From Acidobacteriaceae bacterium (lineage in GTDB: Bacteria; Acidobacteriota; Terriglobia; Terriglobales; Acidobacteriaceae), in the NCBI GenBank assembly GCA_003151335.1, contig PLXE01000036.1, positions 62,001 to 126,000 on the forward strand: a DNA stretch of 64,000 nt. The letters run 5' to 3'. Below, piece by piece: positions 1 to 8,568 of the stretch. The notes beneath the pieces were generated by a model. It did not search any database and was not told the DNA's origin. It saw nothing but the letters and a program-made list of their open reading frames with translations. The position numbers were made by a program, and so were the translations under genes. Numbering within the stretch: the stretch's first letter is position 1; every line of letters starts with the position of its first letter.

Positions 1-279
1 GGAGTGATCGAAACCCGCAGCCAGCGCCGAGGTTTGCCCGAAGTTGCGGCGCAGTTTCACCACAACCACGCGGCGATCCACGGCGGCGATCTGCTGCAAC
101 ATCCAGAAGGTATGATCGCGACTGCCATCGTCCACAAATACCAGCTCGAACGGCTCGCTGGCGGCTTCCATCACCACCTTCAGCCGATCATAGAGCTCGG
201 TTACACTCTCTTCTTCGTTATGAAATGGGACGACGATCGAGTACTTGAGCACGGTTTTGTAATTATAACGTCCCGCCAT
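1..279 (-). CDS. Glycosyltransferase family 2, partial
   Basis: This is the N-terminal 93 residues of a gene whose 3' part lies beyond the left edge of the window. The start is the ATG read at 279 to 277. The protein opens with MAGRYNYKTVLKYSIVVPFH and continues with NEEESV, LVFVDDGSRDHT and VVKLRRNFGQTSALAAGFDHS. That is the nucleotide-sugar binding half of a GT-A fold (DPM1/ArnC-type family 2 enzymes), with the DDGS motif intact. Such enzymes move a sugar from an NDP- or polyprenyl-linked donor at the inner membrane face. It follows the aminotransferase by 38 bases on the same strand, so the two may be co-transcribed. The acceptor cannot be told from this fragment. Confidence 0.85.
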   Translation of the reverse strand, partial: MAGRYNYKTVLKYSIVVPFHNEEESVTELYDRLKVVMEAASEPFELVFVDDGSRDHTFWMLQQIAAVDRRVVVVKLRRNFGQTSALAAGFDHS

Positions 280-317
280 CCCAAAGTGGGCTGATGTTTT
301 GTTGGAACTATTTGCTC

Positions 318-1517
318 TCACGAATGACGTCCAGCAACAAATGCCAACAAACGCCGGATTCCTTCTGCGAACTCATCGCCCGGAGTAATAAGGCTGATCA
401 CCAGATGTCCATCCGAAGCAAAGTCGTAAAAATGGCCCGGCTGCACCAGCACCCCAGTCTCGCGCAGCAAGCCGATGGCAAGGTCCTCGTCGGGGCCCAC
501 CACCGGGACCCGCAATACGGCATACCATCCGCCCTCGACTTCCAGCCGGCGACAGAGTTCTTGCAAGGCCAGTTCAGCGTCGAGCACCGCGAGATTTCCA
601 GTCATCCGTTGCCGCAACTGGCGCTGTATGCCGTGCCGCTCCTCCAGCATGACCGGAACAGCCCACTGCAGCGGCGCACTCATGGACAGGTAGGTATCGG
701 CGATGACTTCGAGCCGGCTCATCGCATCCGACAGCAGCGGCTGTGGGCCGCTCGCCGCAATCCATGCGATTTTCATCTGCGGCAGGCCGGAAATTTTCGA
801 CAACCCGCTCAGAGTGAAGGTCAGCACTGTGCTATTCGACGAAAAGGTCAGCGGCGGATCTTTCCCGAGTGAGTAATCGAGGAACACTTCATCGGCAACG
901 ATGGCCATTTCGTTGGCCGCGCAAATGCGATTCAACTCTTCAGCCTCTCGCGGCTTTACGAACGAACCGGTCGGGTTGTTGGGATGCACAGCCAGAACCG
1001 CCCGGCAACGCGAAGTTGCTCGGCTCGCGCGTTCCATCGCGGCCTGCGCCGAATGAAAATCGATCTGCCATCCGTGGTCATACACCAGCTCATACGGTTC
1101 GAGCTTCACGTCATGGAGATCGGCTAGGAAATCGAAAAGCGGGTAGCTCGGGGCGGGGACCAGCACCGTGTCCCCCGGATCGCACAACAGCCGGAAAAGG
1201 AACGAATACGCCTCGCTGGTGCTGGTAGTCAGGATAAGATTGTCGGGCAAGACCTGGCTTCCGTGCGCTGCGTAATAGGTTGACACGGCCTCGCGGGCAG
1301 CCAGCAGCCCCTGCGGTGTGGGGTTGTAGGTCAGCGCCTCACCGTGCGCCAGCACCTTCAGCAGCTCATCGTCGCGATAACGCAGGCCAATGATAGTGGG
1401 ATTGGAAGCCGTCAAATCAAGTACTTCCCTGCCCGCCCGCCGATGCGCCGCCAGCGCCTCGGTGTAGCGGTTGGTGGTCAGGTTCCACGACGTGCGCCGG
1501 GCAAAGAAGTTGTGCAT
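318..1517 (-). CDS. PLP-dependent class I/II aminotransferase
   Basis: Fold-type I aminotransferase of about 399 residues. It shows the features of the AspC/HisC-like group: a TSNPT-type N-terminus, HPNNPTGSF for the cofactor-contacting Asn, VADEVFLDY with the Asp that contacts the pyridine nitrogen, and SGLSKISGLPQMK with the Schiff-base Lys. The open frame extends to 1562, but the ATG at 1517 (MHNFFARR) gives the usual family length, and a TATAAT-like box sits only about 11 bases upstream of it. The amino-acid substrate is not evident. It precedes the partial glycosyltransferase in the same direction with a 38-base gap. Confidence 0.85.
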   Translation of the reverse strand: MHNFFARRTSWNLTTNRYTEALAAHRRAGREVLDLTASNPTIIGLRYRDDELLKVLAHGEALTYNPTPQGLLAAREAVSTYYAAHGSQVLPDNLILTTSTSEAYSFLFRLLCDPGDTVLVPAPSYPLFDFLADLHDVKLEPYELVYDHGWQIDFHSAQAAMERASRATSRCRAVLAVHPNNPTGSFVKPREAEELNRICAANEMAIVADEVFLDYSLGKDPPLTFSSNSTVLTFTLSGLSKISGLPQMKIAWIAASGPQPLLSDAMSRLEVIADTYLSMSAPLQWAVPVMLEERHGIQRQLRQRMTGNLAVLDAELALQELCRRLEVEGGWYAVLRVPVVGPDEDLAIGLLRETGVLVQPGHFYDFASDGHLVISLITPGDEFAEGIRRLLAFVAGRHS

Positions 1518-1527
1518 GAGAGGAAGG

Positions 1528-1533
1528 ATTATA
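1528..1533 (-). promoter_or_regulatory. Possible -10 box for the aminotransferase gene
   Basis: On the minus strand this reads TATAAT. A start of transcription about 7 bases downstream would fall near 1521, four bases before the ATG at 1517. The stretch between holds no purine-rich ribosome-binding site, so the message may be nearly leaderless. No good -35 box is seen. Confidence 0.35.
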
Positions 1534-1687
1534 CAGAAGCGGGGGCGAGCCCCTCGGCTCAACCAACTATCGATAACTGTGTTCGTCCGCCGAGCGCAAG
1601 GGTAACAGGATGTGCATGGCTGCGTGGCCCATCCGGCAAATTGACAGCGCTTCCCCAGAAAATTCAGCCGGTCGTGTCGGACTCCGC

Positions 1688-1693
1688 TATAAT
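1688..1693 (+). promoter_or_regulatory. Possible -10 box (CTATAATC context)
   Basis: TATAAT lies 34 bases before the ATG of the secreted protein at 1727, giving a plausible leader of about 27 bases that includes the GGAGGA ribosome-binding site. A TTGACA at 1641-1646 is too far upstream to pair with it. The same CTATAATC context recurs before the secretin gene and before the TonB-like gene. Confidence 0.4.
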
Positions 1694-1726
1694 CGCAGAC
1701 CGCAGTTAGCTAACGGAGGATAAGCG

Positions 1727-2518
1727 ATGAAGAAACTACTTTTCGTGGGCCTGGCGATTTTGTTGCTGATGCCGGTAGTGGCCTCAGCGCAGAACGCCTT
1801 CGATGGAACCTGGAAGATTGATCTGAAAAAAGCCGAATTCCCCAAGAAGCCTGACGTTTACCTGCTGCAGAATGGCATGTATCAATGCAAAACCTGTGTG
1901 CCACCCATCGACATTAAAGCCGATGGCCAGGACCAGAAAGTCATCGGACATCCGTATTTCGACAGCATGGCGATCAAAGTTGTGAATGATCATGAGATCG
2001 AAGAAACCGACAAGAAGAACGGAAAGACCGTCGCGACTTCAACGACGACGGTGTCGTCGGACGGCAACACCGTAATGTTCAGCTTTAGCGACAGCAGCAA
2101 TACCAACGCGGACCCAGTCACCGGCAAGGGCGAGGAGATCCGGGTCGCCAAGGGCCCTGCTGGATCCCATGCCATATCGGGATCCTGGCGGACCACCAAG
2201 TTGGAGAACATGTCTGACAATGGTCTGATGTGGACCTACAAGGTCAGCGGCGACGAGTTGACCATGACCACGCAGACGGGTCAGTCCTACACGGCGAAAC
2301 TGAACGGCGCACAGGCGCCAATGAAAGGCGATCCGGGCACCACCAGCGTCTCCGTAAAGATGATGGGCAAGAGCACGCTGGAGGAGACCGACTATCGCGA
2401 CGGCAAAGCCATCGGTGTCGCAAAAATGGTAGTCGCCCCCGACGGCAAGACGTTGAAGCTTATGGTGGACGACAAACTGCATGGAACTAAGACTGAATTT
2501 ACGGCGATGAAACAGTAA
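1727..2518 (+). CDS. Secreted lipocalin-like hypothetical protein
   Basis: 263 residues starting MKKLLFVGLAILLLMPVVAS with an AQN cleavage site, so it is exported. A GGAGGA ribosome-binding site lies 6-7 bases before the ATG. The mature part repeats a beta-rich pattern: NAFDGTWKIDLKKAEFP near the N-terminus and again SGSWRTTKLENMSDNGLMW around residue 150. FDGTWKxD openings of this kind are common in small secreted beta-barrel (lipocalin-like) proteins of acidobacteria. One CKTC pair sits near residues 54-57. No catalytic motif is visible. It stands alone and is followed by a strong hairpin. Confidence 0.8.
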   Translation: MKKLLFVGLAILLLMPVVASAQNAFDGTWKIDLKKAEFPKKPDVYLLQNGMYQCKTCVPPIDIKADGQDQKVIGHPYFDSMAIKVVNDHEIEETDKKNGKTVATSTTTVSSDGNTVMFSFSDSSNTNADPVTGKGEEIRVAKGPAGSHAISGSWRTTKLENMSDNGLMWTYKVSGDELTMTTQTGQSYTAKLNGAQAPMKGDPGTTSVSVKMMGKSTLEETDYRDGKAIGVAKMVVAPDGKTLKLMVDDKLHGTKTEFTAMKQ

Positions 2519-2534
2519 TGCCCTTCCATCTGCA

Positions 2535-2563
2535 ACCCACCCTCTGCTATGTGGAGGGTGGGT
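2535..2563 (+). terminator. Perfect 10-bp hairpin after the secreted-protein gene
   Basis: ACCCACCCTC at 2535-2544 pairs exactly with GAGGGTGGGT at 2554-2563 around a 9-base loop, 17 bases after the TAA of the preceding gene. There is no T-run, so it may act as a stem-only terminator or an mRNA 3'-end stabiliser. Confidence 0.6.
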
Positions 2564-2729
2564 ACGCCCGGACCTTGGATCTCCGCGCCTATTCCCACTC
2601 GTTGTAAGCTGTGGCCTACAACAATGCCAACTGCCGCGCCCTTGCGCTTGCACGAATGCCTCTTAATGTGAAGAATCTCTAGTCGCATCTCTGCGGAGAT
2701 ATTCGATCAATCTTGGAGGTCGCACCATC

Positions 2730-3749
2730 GTGTCGCCTGCGCCCAATGCACAACCCTCGCCAGAGCTATTTTTCGCCACCGTCAATGCCTATCATCGCAC
2801 CGAAGCCCTGAAGGCCGCGATTGAGCTGGAACTATTCACAGCCATCGCTGAAGGCAATCAGGCCGCTGACACAATCGGGCGCCGCTGCCAAGCCTCCGAA
2901 CGGGGCATCCGCCCGCTCTGTGACTTCCTGGTGGTCATGGGTTTCTTGACGAAGGAGTCGAACCGTTACAGCCTGACGCCAGATTCAGCCATCTTCCTCG
3001 ACCACCATTCGCCTGCTTACATAGGCGGAGCGATCGGATTCCTGCTCTCACCTATGACCACCGAGCGATGGAAGGACGTCGCTGCGGCGGTGCGCAACGG
3101 CGGCGCACCTGACATCGACTCCAGCACCGTGGCTCCGGAGCACCCGGTCTGGGTCGAATTCGCGCGCACCATGGCGCCGATGATGGCGATACCGGCCGAG
3201 CTCCTCGCCAAATATCTGAATGCTAACGAAGATCATGCGTCGAAAGTCCTTGACCTCGCTGCGGGGCACGGTCTCTACGGCATCGCGCTTGCCCGGCTCA
3301 ACCCGAACTGTGAGGTGTGGGCTGTGGACTGGCCCAATGTTCTGCAGGTCGCACAGGAAAATGCTGCTAGAGCCGGGCTCAAAGATCGCTACCACACCCT
3401 TGCCGGCAGCGCGTTTGATGTCGAGTGCGGCAGCGGCTACGATCTCGTGCTCATGCCGAACTTCCTGAGCCATTTTGATCTGCCGACATGCGAGAAGTTG
3501 CTGCGCAAGGTACATGCCGCGCTCAAGACAAATGGTCGTGCAGCGATTCTGGCTATGATACCTAATGAAGACCGGGTATCTCCTCCGCGGCCGGCGGGGT
3601 TTGCGTTGATCATGCTGGCCTCCACGCCCGCGGGCGATGCCTACACCTATCTTGAGTATCAACAAATGCTGTACAACGCCGGCTTCCGCTCCAGCGAGAA
3701 ACAGGAACTCATGCCTGATTTTTTTACGGTGGTGGTGGGACACAAGTAG
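2730..3749 (+). CDS. SAM-dependent methyltransferase, O-methyltransferase family 2 type
   Basis: 339 residues starting at a GTG, with TTGGAGGT about 10 bases upstream. The N-terminal 100 residues look like the winged-helix dimerisation domain of plant-type/antibiotic O-methyltransferases (AIELELFTAIAEG, GIRPLCDFLVVMGFLTKE, YSLTPDSAIFL). The C-terminal part is a class I Rossmann methyltransferase with motif I VLDLAAGHGLYGIALA, VWAVDWPNVLQVAQENA and the acidic loop GYDLVLMPNFLSHFD. Such enzymes methylate hydroxyls of small aromatic compounds. The substrate is not deducible, and no biosynthetic cluster surrounds it. Confidence 0.85.
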   Translation: MSPAPNAQPSPELFFATVNAYHRTEALKAAIELELFTAIAEGNQAADTIGRRCQASERGIRPLCDFLVVMGFLTKESNRYSLTPDSAIFLDHHSPAYIGGAIGFLLSPMTTERWKDVAAAVRNGGAPDIDSSTVAPEHPVWVEFARTMAPMMAIPAELLAKYLNANEDHASKVLDLAAGHGLYGIALARLNPNCEVWAVDWPNVLQVAQENAARAGLKDRYHTLAGSAFDVECGSGYDLVLMPNFLSHFDLPTCEKLLRKVHAALKTNGRAAILAMIPNEDRVSPPRPAGFALIMLASTPAGDAYTYLEYQQMLYNAGFRSSEKQELMPDFFTVVVGHK

Positions 3750-3854
3750 GTAAAGGGGACTTGCCCGTTATTCTCGCGCCACTCGAAAAAAGGGGACGCT
3801 AGCAAAGCTTACGAAAATGGTGTCGCCGCGGCGCGGCGACGTTTTCCAACTCTA

Positions 3855-3874
3855 CCCGGGGCTTGCGCCCCGGG
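3855..3874. terminator. GC-rich hairpin between convergent genes
   Basis: CCCGGGGC at 3855-3862 pairs perfectly with GCCCCGGG at 3867-3874 around a TTGC loop. It sits in the gap between two converging genes, so it could end transcripts from both sides. The sequence around it (TACCCGGGGC...GGGCTAAACC) looks like a dispersed repeat rather than a unique site. Confidence 0.5.
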
Positions 3875-3933
3875 CTAAACCCATGTCACCGCTTCGCCGC
3901 TGGCTAGTGCGCTAGAGGTGATCCCCACTTTTC

Positions 3934-4935
3934 CTACTGGGTGATCGTCTTCACGGCGTCGCCCACCTTAAAGCCGGAACCAGACACCGGTGTACCCACT
4001 GCGGAGACCTCATCCACATCGGTCAGACGAATCACGCCCACGGGAGAAGTCATACGACGAATTACCGCACCGGTAGAAGGATCCTTGATCTCTTTCGTCA
4101 CTCTCTGTACGGTGAGCTGGTCGCCCACTTTCAGCCCCGACTTTGACCCGATGTTGAGGATGACTTGGCCTCCGTCCACAGCAGCGACCAAACCCTCCAC
4201 CGTAACCGTACGGGCCTCCAGCTTGGAGTTGTCAGCTACCAGTTCAGTGGTCATTTGGGTGACCGCCGCGTTCACCGCCTCGCCGATAATGGTCTGCTGG
4301 AAGTCACTGCTGCCGAAATCCACATTACCGCCACCCCAACCGTGCCAATTCCCGCCGCCGCCCAGTAGAGAGGTGCTTTCGCGGGAGGACTCGCCCTTGC
4401 CAGTGGCCACGCCCATGATCTCCGCAGTGTCGATGTTCACCAGCCGCGCGTCCACAACCACCACGGCCTTGCTCTTTTTGTGAGAGAAGCCGCCGATGCC
4501 ATATCCACCCCAGCCGCCCCCACCACCGCCGACATTCGTATTCTTAGTGTCGTTTCCGAATTGGGTAATACTGCCGACGACAATGGCATCCACGCCCAGA
4601 ATTTTGCCGATCTTCGCCGCCGAGTTCGAATTGGCGCGATCGCTGTTGGAGAAGTTCTGCTCGCCCAGGATCTTGTCCATGGCCTTGCGTTCGATTACCG
4701 AGTAGGTGCCGTCCTTAACCAAGTTTCGCACCAGCAGATCAGCAATACCTTTTCCGACGTCCACATTGGTGCCGAAGACGGCGGAGGAGGCGCTCTGGAC
4801 CGTGGCATAGTCGAAATCGAAGATAGCGATCCGCTTTTTACGCGCGTGTAGCGCTTGGGAGTCGGCGGTCTGCGCGCTTGCTCCGCCGACCAAGAAACCC
4901 GCTGCAATAAGTACTATTAAGAAGATTCGTTTCAT
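3934..4935 (-). CDS. CsgG family secreted protein
   Basis: 333 residues from the ATG at 4935 (MKRIFLIVLIAAGFLVGGAS, then AQTAD), chosen because it starts a clear signal peptide and has GGGAG 8-9 bases upstream. The mature protein begins KKRIAIFDFDYATV and continues GKGIADLLVRNLVKDGTYSVIERK, ILGEQNF, KIGKILGVDAIVVGSITQFG, which is the CsgG/YcfM-like fold used by outer-membrane curli pores and related envelope proteins. It lacks a lipobox Cys, unlike true CsgG. Two Gly-rich loops (near residues 145-155 and 205-215) interrupt the fold. The C-terminal 90 residues (VAAVDGGQVILNIGSKSGLK, VGDQLTV) resemble a small beta domain found in flagellar/pilus assembly proteins. No curli genes are nearby, so its role is open. 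Confidence 0.8.
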   Translation of the reverse strand: MKRIFLIVLIAAGFLVGGASAQTADSQALHARKKRIAIFDFDYATVQSASSAVFGTNVDVGKGIADLLVRNLVKDGTYSVIERKAMDKILGEQNFSNSDRANSNSAAKIGKILGVDAIVVGSITQFGNDTKNTNVGGGGGGWGGYGIGGFSHKKSKAVVVVDARLVNIDTAEIMGVATGKGESSRESTSLLGGGGNWHGWGGGNVDFGSSDFQQTIIGEAVNAAVTQMTTELVADNSKLEARTVTVEGLVAAVDGGQVILNIGSKSGLKVGDQLTVQRVTKEIKDPSTGAVIRRMTSPVGVIRLTDVDEVSAVGTPVSGSGFKVGDAVKTITQ

Positions 4936-5240
4936 GACCAGTCTCCCTGCTGCTGAATGTCCTTCCTCATGCCGACACAGAATACGTCCCTTATCGACCC
5001 CGGCTGGGCATAGCTGTGTGTGGCGCAATTGGCCAAACCCTAGATTTGTGCCGGGGATCGTGCGCCGCGATTCTACCACTAAAGCGACGGTTTCCAACCG
5101 GAAATCAAGCCAGCGTTGGGGATAACTTTCCAATTCCGGACGATTGAGTGTCAATTCGGACTACAGCCGAAAAAAAATAGCTGCTGGGAAATTCTGAACG
5201 CAGCTTACCCCTCAGCTTCCGGTCCTTCGGGAAACTGCAA
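4936..5240. other. Intergenic region, no feature identified
   Basis: 305 bases separate the CsgG-like gene from the end of the NusG-like gene; both are on the minus strand. An AAAAAAATA run near 5170-5178 could be part of a terminator for the NusG-like gene, but no convincing stem precedes it. Nothing else is recognised. Confidence 0.4.
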
Positions 5241-5822
5241 CTACGCGTTGACCCGCTCCAGTTCGTCGGCATCCACTTCCACGGCCACACTCCGCATGAT
5301 CAGTTCCAGGGTGAGCACAACCCGTAAGTTGTTCTTCTTGCGGGTCAAAACACCCACCATACCGGCGAGTGGTCCTGACTTAATGCGGGCCTTCTCGCCC
5401 ACAACCAGGTAAGGGTGAGGCTCAAATCTGCGGAGGGGAAGTCCCGAACGCAACGCCTCGATCTCGAAGTCCGGTAAAGCCAGTGGCTCACGTCCGGAAC
5501 CAACGATCAAGAGGACGCCGGGTACGGAGAGCACCTGGGTCGTAACGCCTCGTCCGACTCGCGCGAAGACATAGCTGGGAAAGAGGGGCTGCTCTACATT
5601 CACCCTGCAACCGTTCTTCCAGCGATGCATCTCCGTGTACAAAGGCAGGAACGACTCGATCGCTCGGAATTCGAAGTGCCTGGCTACGGCCTTTTCATGA
5701 CGGGGAGTCGTGTACACGGCAAACCACTTTGGCGACTCCATAGCCGAGGAGACCAATGCCCCCGACGCAGACATACCTGCACCCAGATCTCCTGGTATGT
5801 GTTGTTCATTGACCACGTACAT
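5241..5822 (-). CDS. NusG/RfaH-like specialised transcription antiterminator
   Basis: About 193 residues if translation begins at MYVVNEQHIPGD (ATG at 5822, AGGA about 10 bases upstream); ATGs at 5774 and 5741 are alternatives. From SPKWFAVYTTPRHEKAVARH onward it is a NusG N-terminal domain (FLPLYTEMHRWKNG, PLFPSYVFARV), and near the end is a KOW domain (GEKARIKSGPLAGMVGVLTR). This is the architecture of RfaH/UpxY/LoaP, NusG paralogs that load onto RNA polymerase and let it read through one long operon, usually for exopolysaccharide. Here no such operon follows: the next gene is a CsgG-like protein 305 bases away. A housekeeping NusG is less likely, given the sequence and the absence of secE or ribosomal protein genes. 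Confidence 0.8.
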   Translation of the reverse strand: MYVVNEQHIPGDLGAGMSASGALVSSAMESPKWFAVYTTPRHEKAVARHFEFRAIESFLPLYTEMHRWKNGCRVNVEQPLFPSYVFARVGRGVTTQVLSVPGVLLIVGSGREPLALPDFEIEALRSGLPLRRFEPHPYLVVGEKARIKSGPLAGMVGVLTRKKNNLRVVLTLELIMRSVAVEVDADELERVNA

Positions 5823-6410
5823 AGCTTCGTTGTCCTGACTTCGCGAGGTGAATCCACTTGGCCCTGCGTATCCCACTCCAAGCATGGAACCGAAAAGGCC
5901 CGCCAACCCGTAGCGCTGCCCCAAAATGCAAGTTCCACAGCGACTCCACTCCCCCAACGAGAGGCAGGGCTCCCTGTAGGAGTGCGACAGTGAGCGGCTA
6001 CTTACTTCTGCTGCGATTGGTTGGTCGTTAGGTTAGGACAACCGTTCTGTTCGGGTCAAGCAAAAAAACGCTCATGTTGTTCGTCGGTTGCGAGCATGGC
6101 AACCGTCTTTGCTACATCAAGTTACGTCGTAATAGTTTGCGCGACGCCAGACCGCAAAGTGAGTGCTTACACGCACGTTAAACACCATGGTCGACATCGC
6201 ACAGATTGCGTTTGTTCGCACCTGTGAAGATGGCCCCGATCGTTCCCGCTTTACGGGTGGCGATGCAGAACGTGCGTGGCGATGTCCGGCCAGAATTCCC
6301 GTGATTAAGCATTCGGACATGTGAGCGCCGAACCTAGCGGGCGAGGGACCCGCGCCTTCTCGCGGAGGGCTTTCTGGATATCGGAGGCGCTCTAGCGCCG
6401 ATTCGTGCTC
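5823..6410. other. 588-base gap upstream of the NusG-like gene
   Basis: No convincing gene on either strand; the open frames here have poor composition and no ribosome-binding site. The part nearest the NusG-like gene is presumably its leader and promoter. I see no tRNA-like fold and no long inverted repeat. Confidence 0.4.
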
Positions 6411-7508
6411 TCACGGCTGCGGCGCTGGGTGGCTCTTCAGACGCGGCGTTAGATGCGGAATGACAAATTCCTGGAAAATACCGGCAACGCTGCCTTCGGC
6501 AATTCTGATCAGCGCAGTCCCCACCAGCAAACTCGCACTGCGATCGCTGGCTGGATAGTACGTATAGGAGAGCCCGGCCGTGGCAAAGCTGCCGATAATT
6601 GTCGAGTAATTCGGCTGCCACCGCTTGTTGTCTCCCTTGCAGACCACCGCATTGCGGACCGCGTAGAAAAATCGCTCCTTGGTCGTGCCCGTGCCCTTGT
6701 AGAAGTAGCGTGGATCCTGTTTCAGCAACGATGGCAGAATCGCGCTGTCGATAAACGTGCCAAAAAAGACGTCGCCGTAAAGCGCGCCGAAACGCCTGCC
6801 GTAGCCTGCCGCACCCTGCCCGTATCCGCCTAACTCATCACTCGCTTGATAAATACCGGCCAGAAATCCGACGCCGACAACGCTGATGGGGTCGGTAACG
6901 GATTTCCAGGCCAGCGAGAACTTCTGCTTCGGGGCCAAAGGCGCGGGATCGGGTACATAGGTGGTGTAAAAGTTCGGGAAGATGCCAAGTACGCGTTGCT
7001 TCTCCTGCTCTTTAACCTCTTGCTGAGCAATTTCAGCTTCCGAGAGTACGACCTTCACATCCGTTGTGGTGGCGGCAACAGTAAGCACGATCGCAGGAAC
7101 AATAAAAGCCTGGCCCGGGTTCACGATTCCGGAAACCAATTTGGTTTCAAACCCCGGGGCGCTAACCGTGAGCTGGAAAGGGCCTGGAGCAAGATTGTCA
7201 AAGGAAAATTGCCCATTGTCGCCCGACAACACATCCTGTTTCTGGGCTTGATCCTTAAGGGTGAGTCGCACGTTCGCGCCAACGGCGACGGCTCCAGTCC
7301 GATCGACAACGGTTCCACTGATGCTTCCCTGAGGTTGCCGGACTGACTGCGGCTCGCCACCGGGTGCTCCCGTTCCCCGGGCGCCAGGTCTGCCAGTTTC
7401 TCCTCCCTGGACGGTCGGGGCCTGCTGAGACGTCGACGGAGAATCGCCCTGCTGCGCAAATGCGGAAGCGGTCGACAAGATCAGTAGAAACCACAGGAAC
7501 AAACGCAA
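6411..7508 (-). CDS. Envelope protein with carboxypeptidase-regulatory-like domain
   Basis: 365 residues starting at a TTG, with GGGAGG 6-8 bases before it. A signal peptide (MRLFLWFLLILSTASAFAQQ) is followed by a Gly/Pro/Gln-rich linker, then a carboxypeptidase-regulatory-like beta-sandwich at about residues 60-130 (GSISGTVVDRTGAVAVGANV, GQFSFDNLAPGPFQLTVSAPG). Residues 180-360 form a domain shared with the next gene, with the landmarks GYGQGAAGYGRRFGA, DPRYFYKGTG and YYPASDRSA. Proteins of this type in acidobacteria are probably outer-membrane or periplasmic; the Gly/Tyr pattern would fit a surface-exposed beta structure. No enzymatic motif is seen. The order with its paralog suggests tandem duplication. 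Confidence 0.75.
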   Translation of the reverse strand: MRLFLWFLLILSTASAFAQQGDSPSTSQQAPTVQGGETGRPGARGTGAPGGEPQSVRQPQGSISGTVVDRTGAVAVGANVRLTLKDQAQKQDVLSGDNGQFSFDNLAPGPFQLTVSAPGFETKLVSGIVNPGQAFIVPAIVLTVAATTTDVKVVLSEAEIAQQEVKEQEKQRVLGIFPNFYTTYVPDPAPLAPKQKFSLAWKSVTDPISVVGVGFLAGIYQASDELGGYGQGAAGYGRRFGALYGDVFFGTFIDSAILPSLLKQDPRYFYKGTGTTKERFFYAVRNAVVCKGDNKRWQPNYSTIIGSFATAGLSYTYYPASDRSASLLVGTALIRIAEGSVAGIFQEFVIPHLTPRLKSHPAPQP

Positions 7509-7674
7509 GAAGTTCCTCCCTTTGGTATCGATTGCCAGAACCTAGATTCTAATCCCTCGGCCTTTGAGGGGTCTATGACGTCAAATGGAACGTCGCGGAG
7601 ACCGCGATTGGCTAGAACATGCGGAGATGGCATGATTCCACAGGCGAAATGACAGCGAAATGCAATTGAGGCTG

Positions 7675-8505
7675 TTAAGGCTCATCTGAATCATGGGCGA
7701 TTCCGATCGGCACCAGAATCTTCCTCGTAATCGTCGGCCAGTACTCCTTTAGCAGGTTCACCCCTGCGTAAGCAGCAATTGCCAAGCCATAGTTCCTAAA
7801 GGTGTAGCCCGCGGTTCTTTGAGCGTCCGGCATATATGTGTTTGCCAACCCTGCTGCCGCCAGGGGCGCTATGATTCCAGGCCAGTTGAACGCTTCCCCT
7901 CCGTCATCCTTGCGCACGATCACGACCCGGCGAAGAGCATACTTAACGCTTTGCTTCAAGCTTCCATCTCCCATCACGAAGTAACGTGGATCGTCGTGCA
8001 GTGTGGAGGACAGGAAGTAGGTGCCAATGAGACTTGAGCTGGCACGGTTCGCCATCGACGCTCCGTAACGTTTGCCGTAACCGTGGGCTCCTTGACCATA
8101 GCCCGCGGGGCTGTCTGCCGCTTGTCCCATGCCAGCGCTGAACCCTGACCCCAGAAACGCAGCGGGAGAAGTGCTATTGGCAATAGCCAGATGAAACTTT
8201 TCGCCCGCGGTCAACGGTAGGCGGCTGTGAGCCAGGTCAGGGAAAAACAGAGAGCGCTCGGTAATCACTTTAGGTCTCCCTACCTGCTCCTTCGTCCCCT
8301 CTGTCGGAGCCGATGTCTGCGACTGGCTGTTCGAGGAAGATGAAGGCGAATTCGCGTCCGAGGTTTGTGCGATCGCAGGCACCGGTCCCGTCAGCGAGGC
8401 GGCGATCATAACGATTGCGCCGATGGCGAACTGAATCATCGCCGCAATATGCATCCTTGAAACTCGTCCGCTGTAGCGGTTCGTCATAGTCATGCTCGCT
8501 GACAT
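7675..8505 (-). CDS. Secreted paralog of the preceding envelope protein
   Basis: About 276 residues if the ATG at 8505 is used; ATGs at 8454 and 8439 are possible and the open frame reaches 8649. A hydrophobic export segment (AIGAIVMIAASLTGPVPAIA, cleavage after AQ) leads into a Ser/Asn-rich linker. The rest matches the C-terminal domain of the upstream neighbour: GYGQGAHGYGKRYGA against GYGQGAAGYGRRFGA, DDPRYFVMGDGS against QDPRYFYKGTGT, and YMPDAQRTAGYTF against YYPASDRSASLLV. It lacks the carboxypeptidase-regulatory domain. Function unknown. The two copies lie head to tail, 166 bases apart. Confidence 0.7.
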   Translation of the reverse strand: MSASMTMTNRYSGRVSRMHIAAMIQFAIGAIVMIAASLTGPVPAIAQTSDANSPSSSSNSQSQTSAPTEGTKEQVGRPKVITERSLFFPDLAHSRLPLTAGEKFHLAIANSTSPAAFLGSGFSAGMGQAADSPAGYGQGAHGYGKRYGASMANRASSSLIGTYFLSSTLHDDPRYFVMGDGSLKQSVKYALRRVVIVRKDDGGEAFNWPGIIAPLAAAGLANTYMPDAQRTAGYTFRNYGLAIAAYAGVNLLKEYWPTITRKILVPIGIAHDSDEP

Positions 8506-8568
8506 CGGCAAATTCAGCTTCAATCTTGCGGCTTTGCCTGTGCTCTCAAACCGGCTGCAAAAGTACGA

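Noticed and set aside
1641..1693. TTGACA and TATAAT as one sigma-70 promoter
   Set aside because: The two hexamers are 41 bases apart, far more than the usual 16-18.
4370..4560. Gly-rich coding region of the CsgG-like gene as a DNA tandem repeat
   Set aside because: The glycine runs use varied codons and do not form a regular repeat at DNA level.
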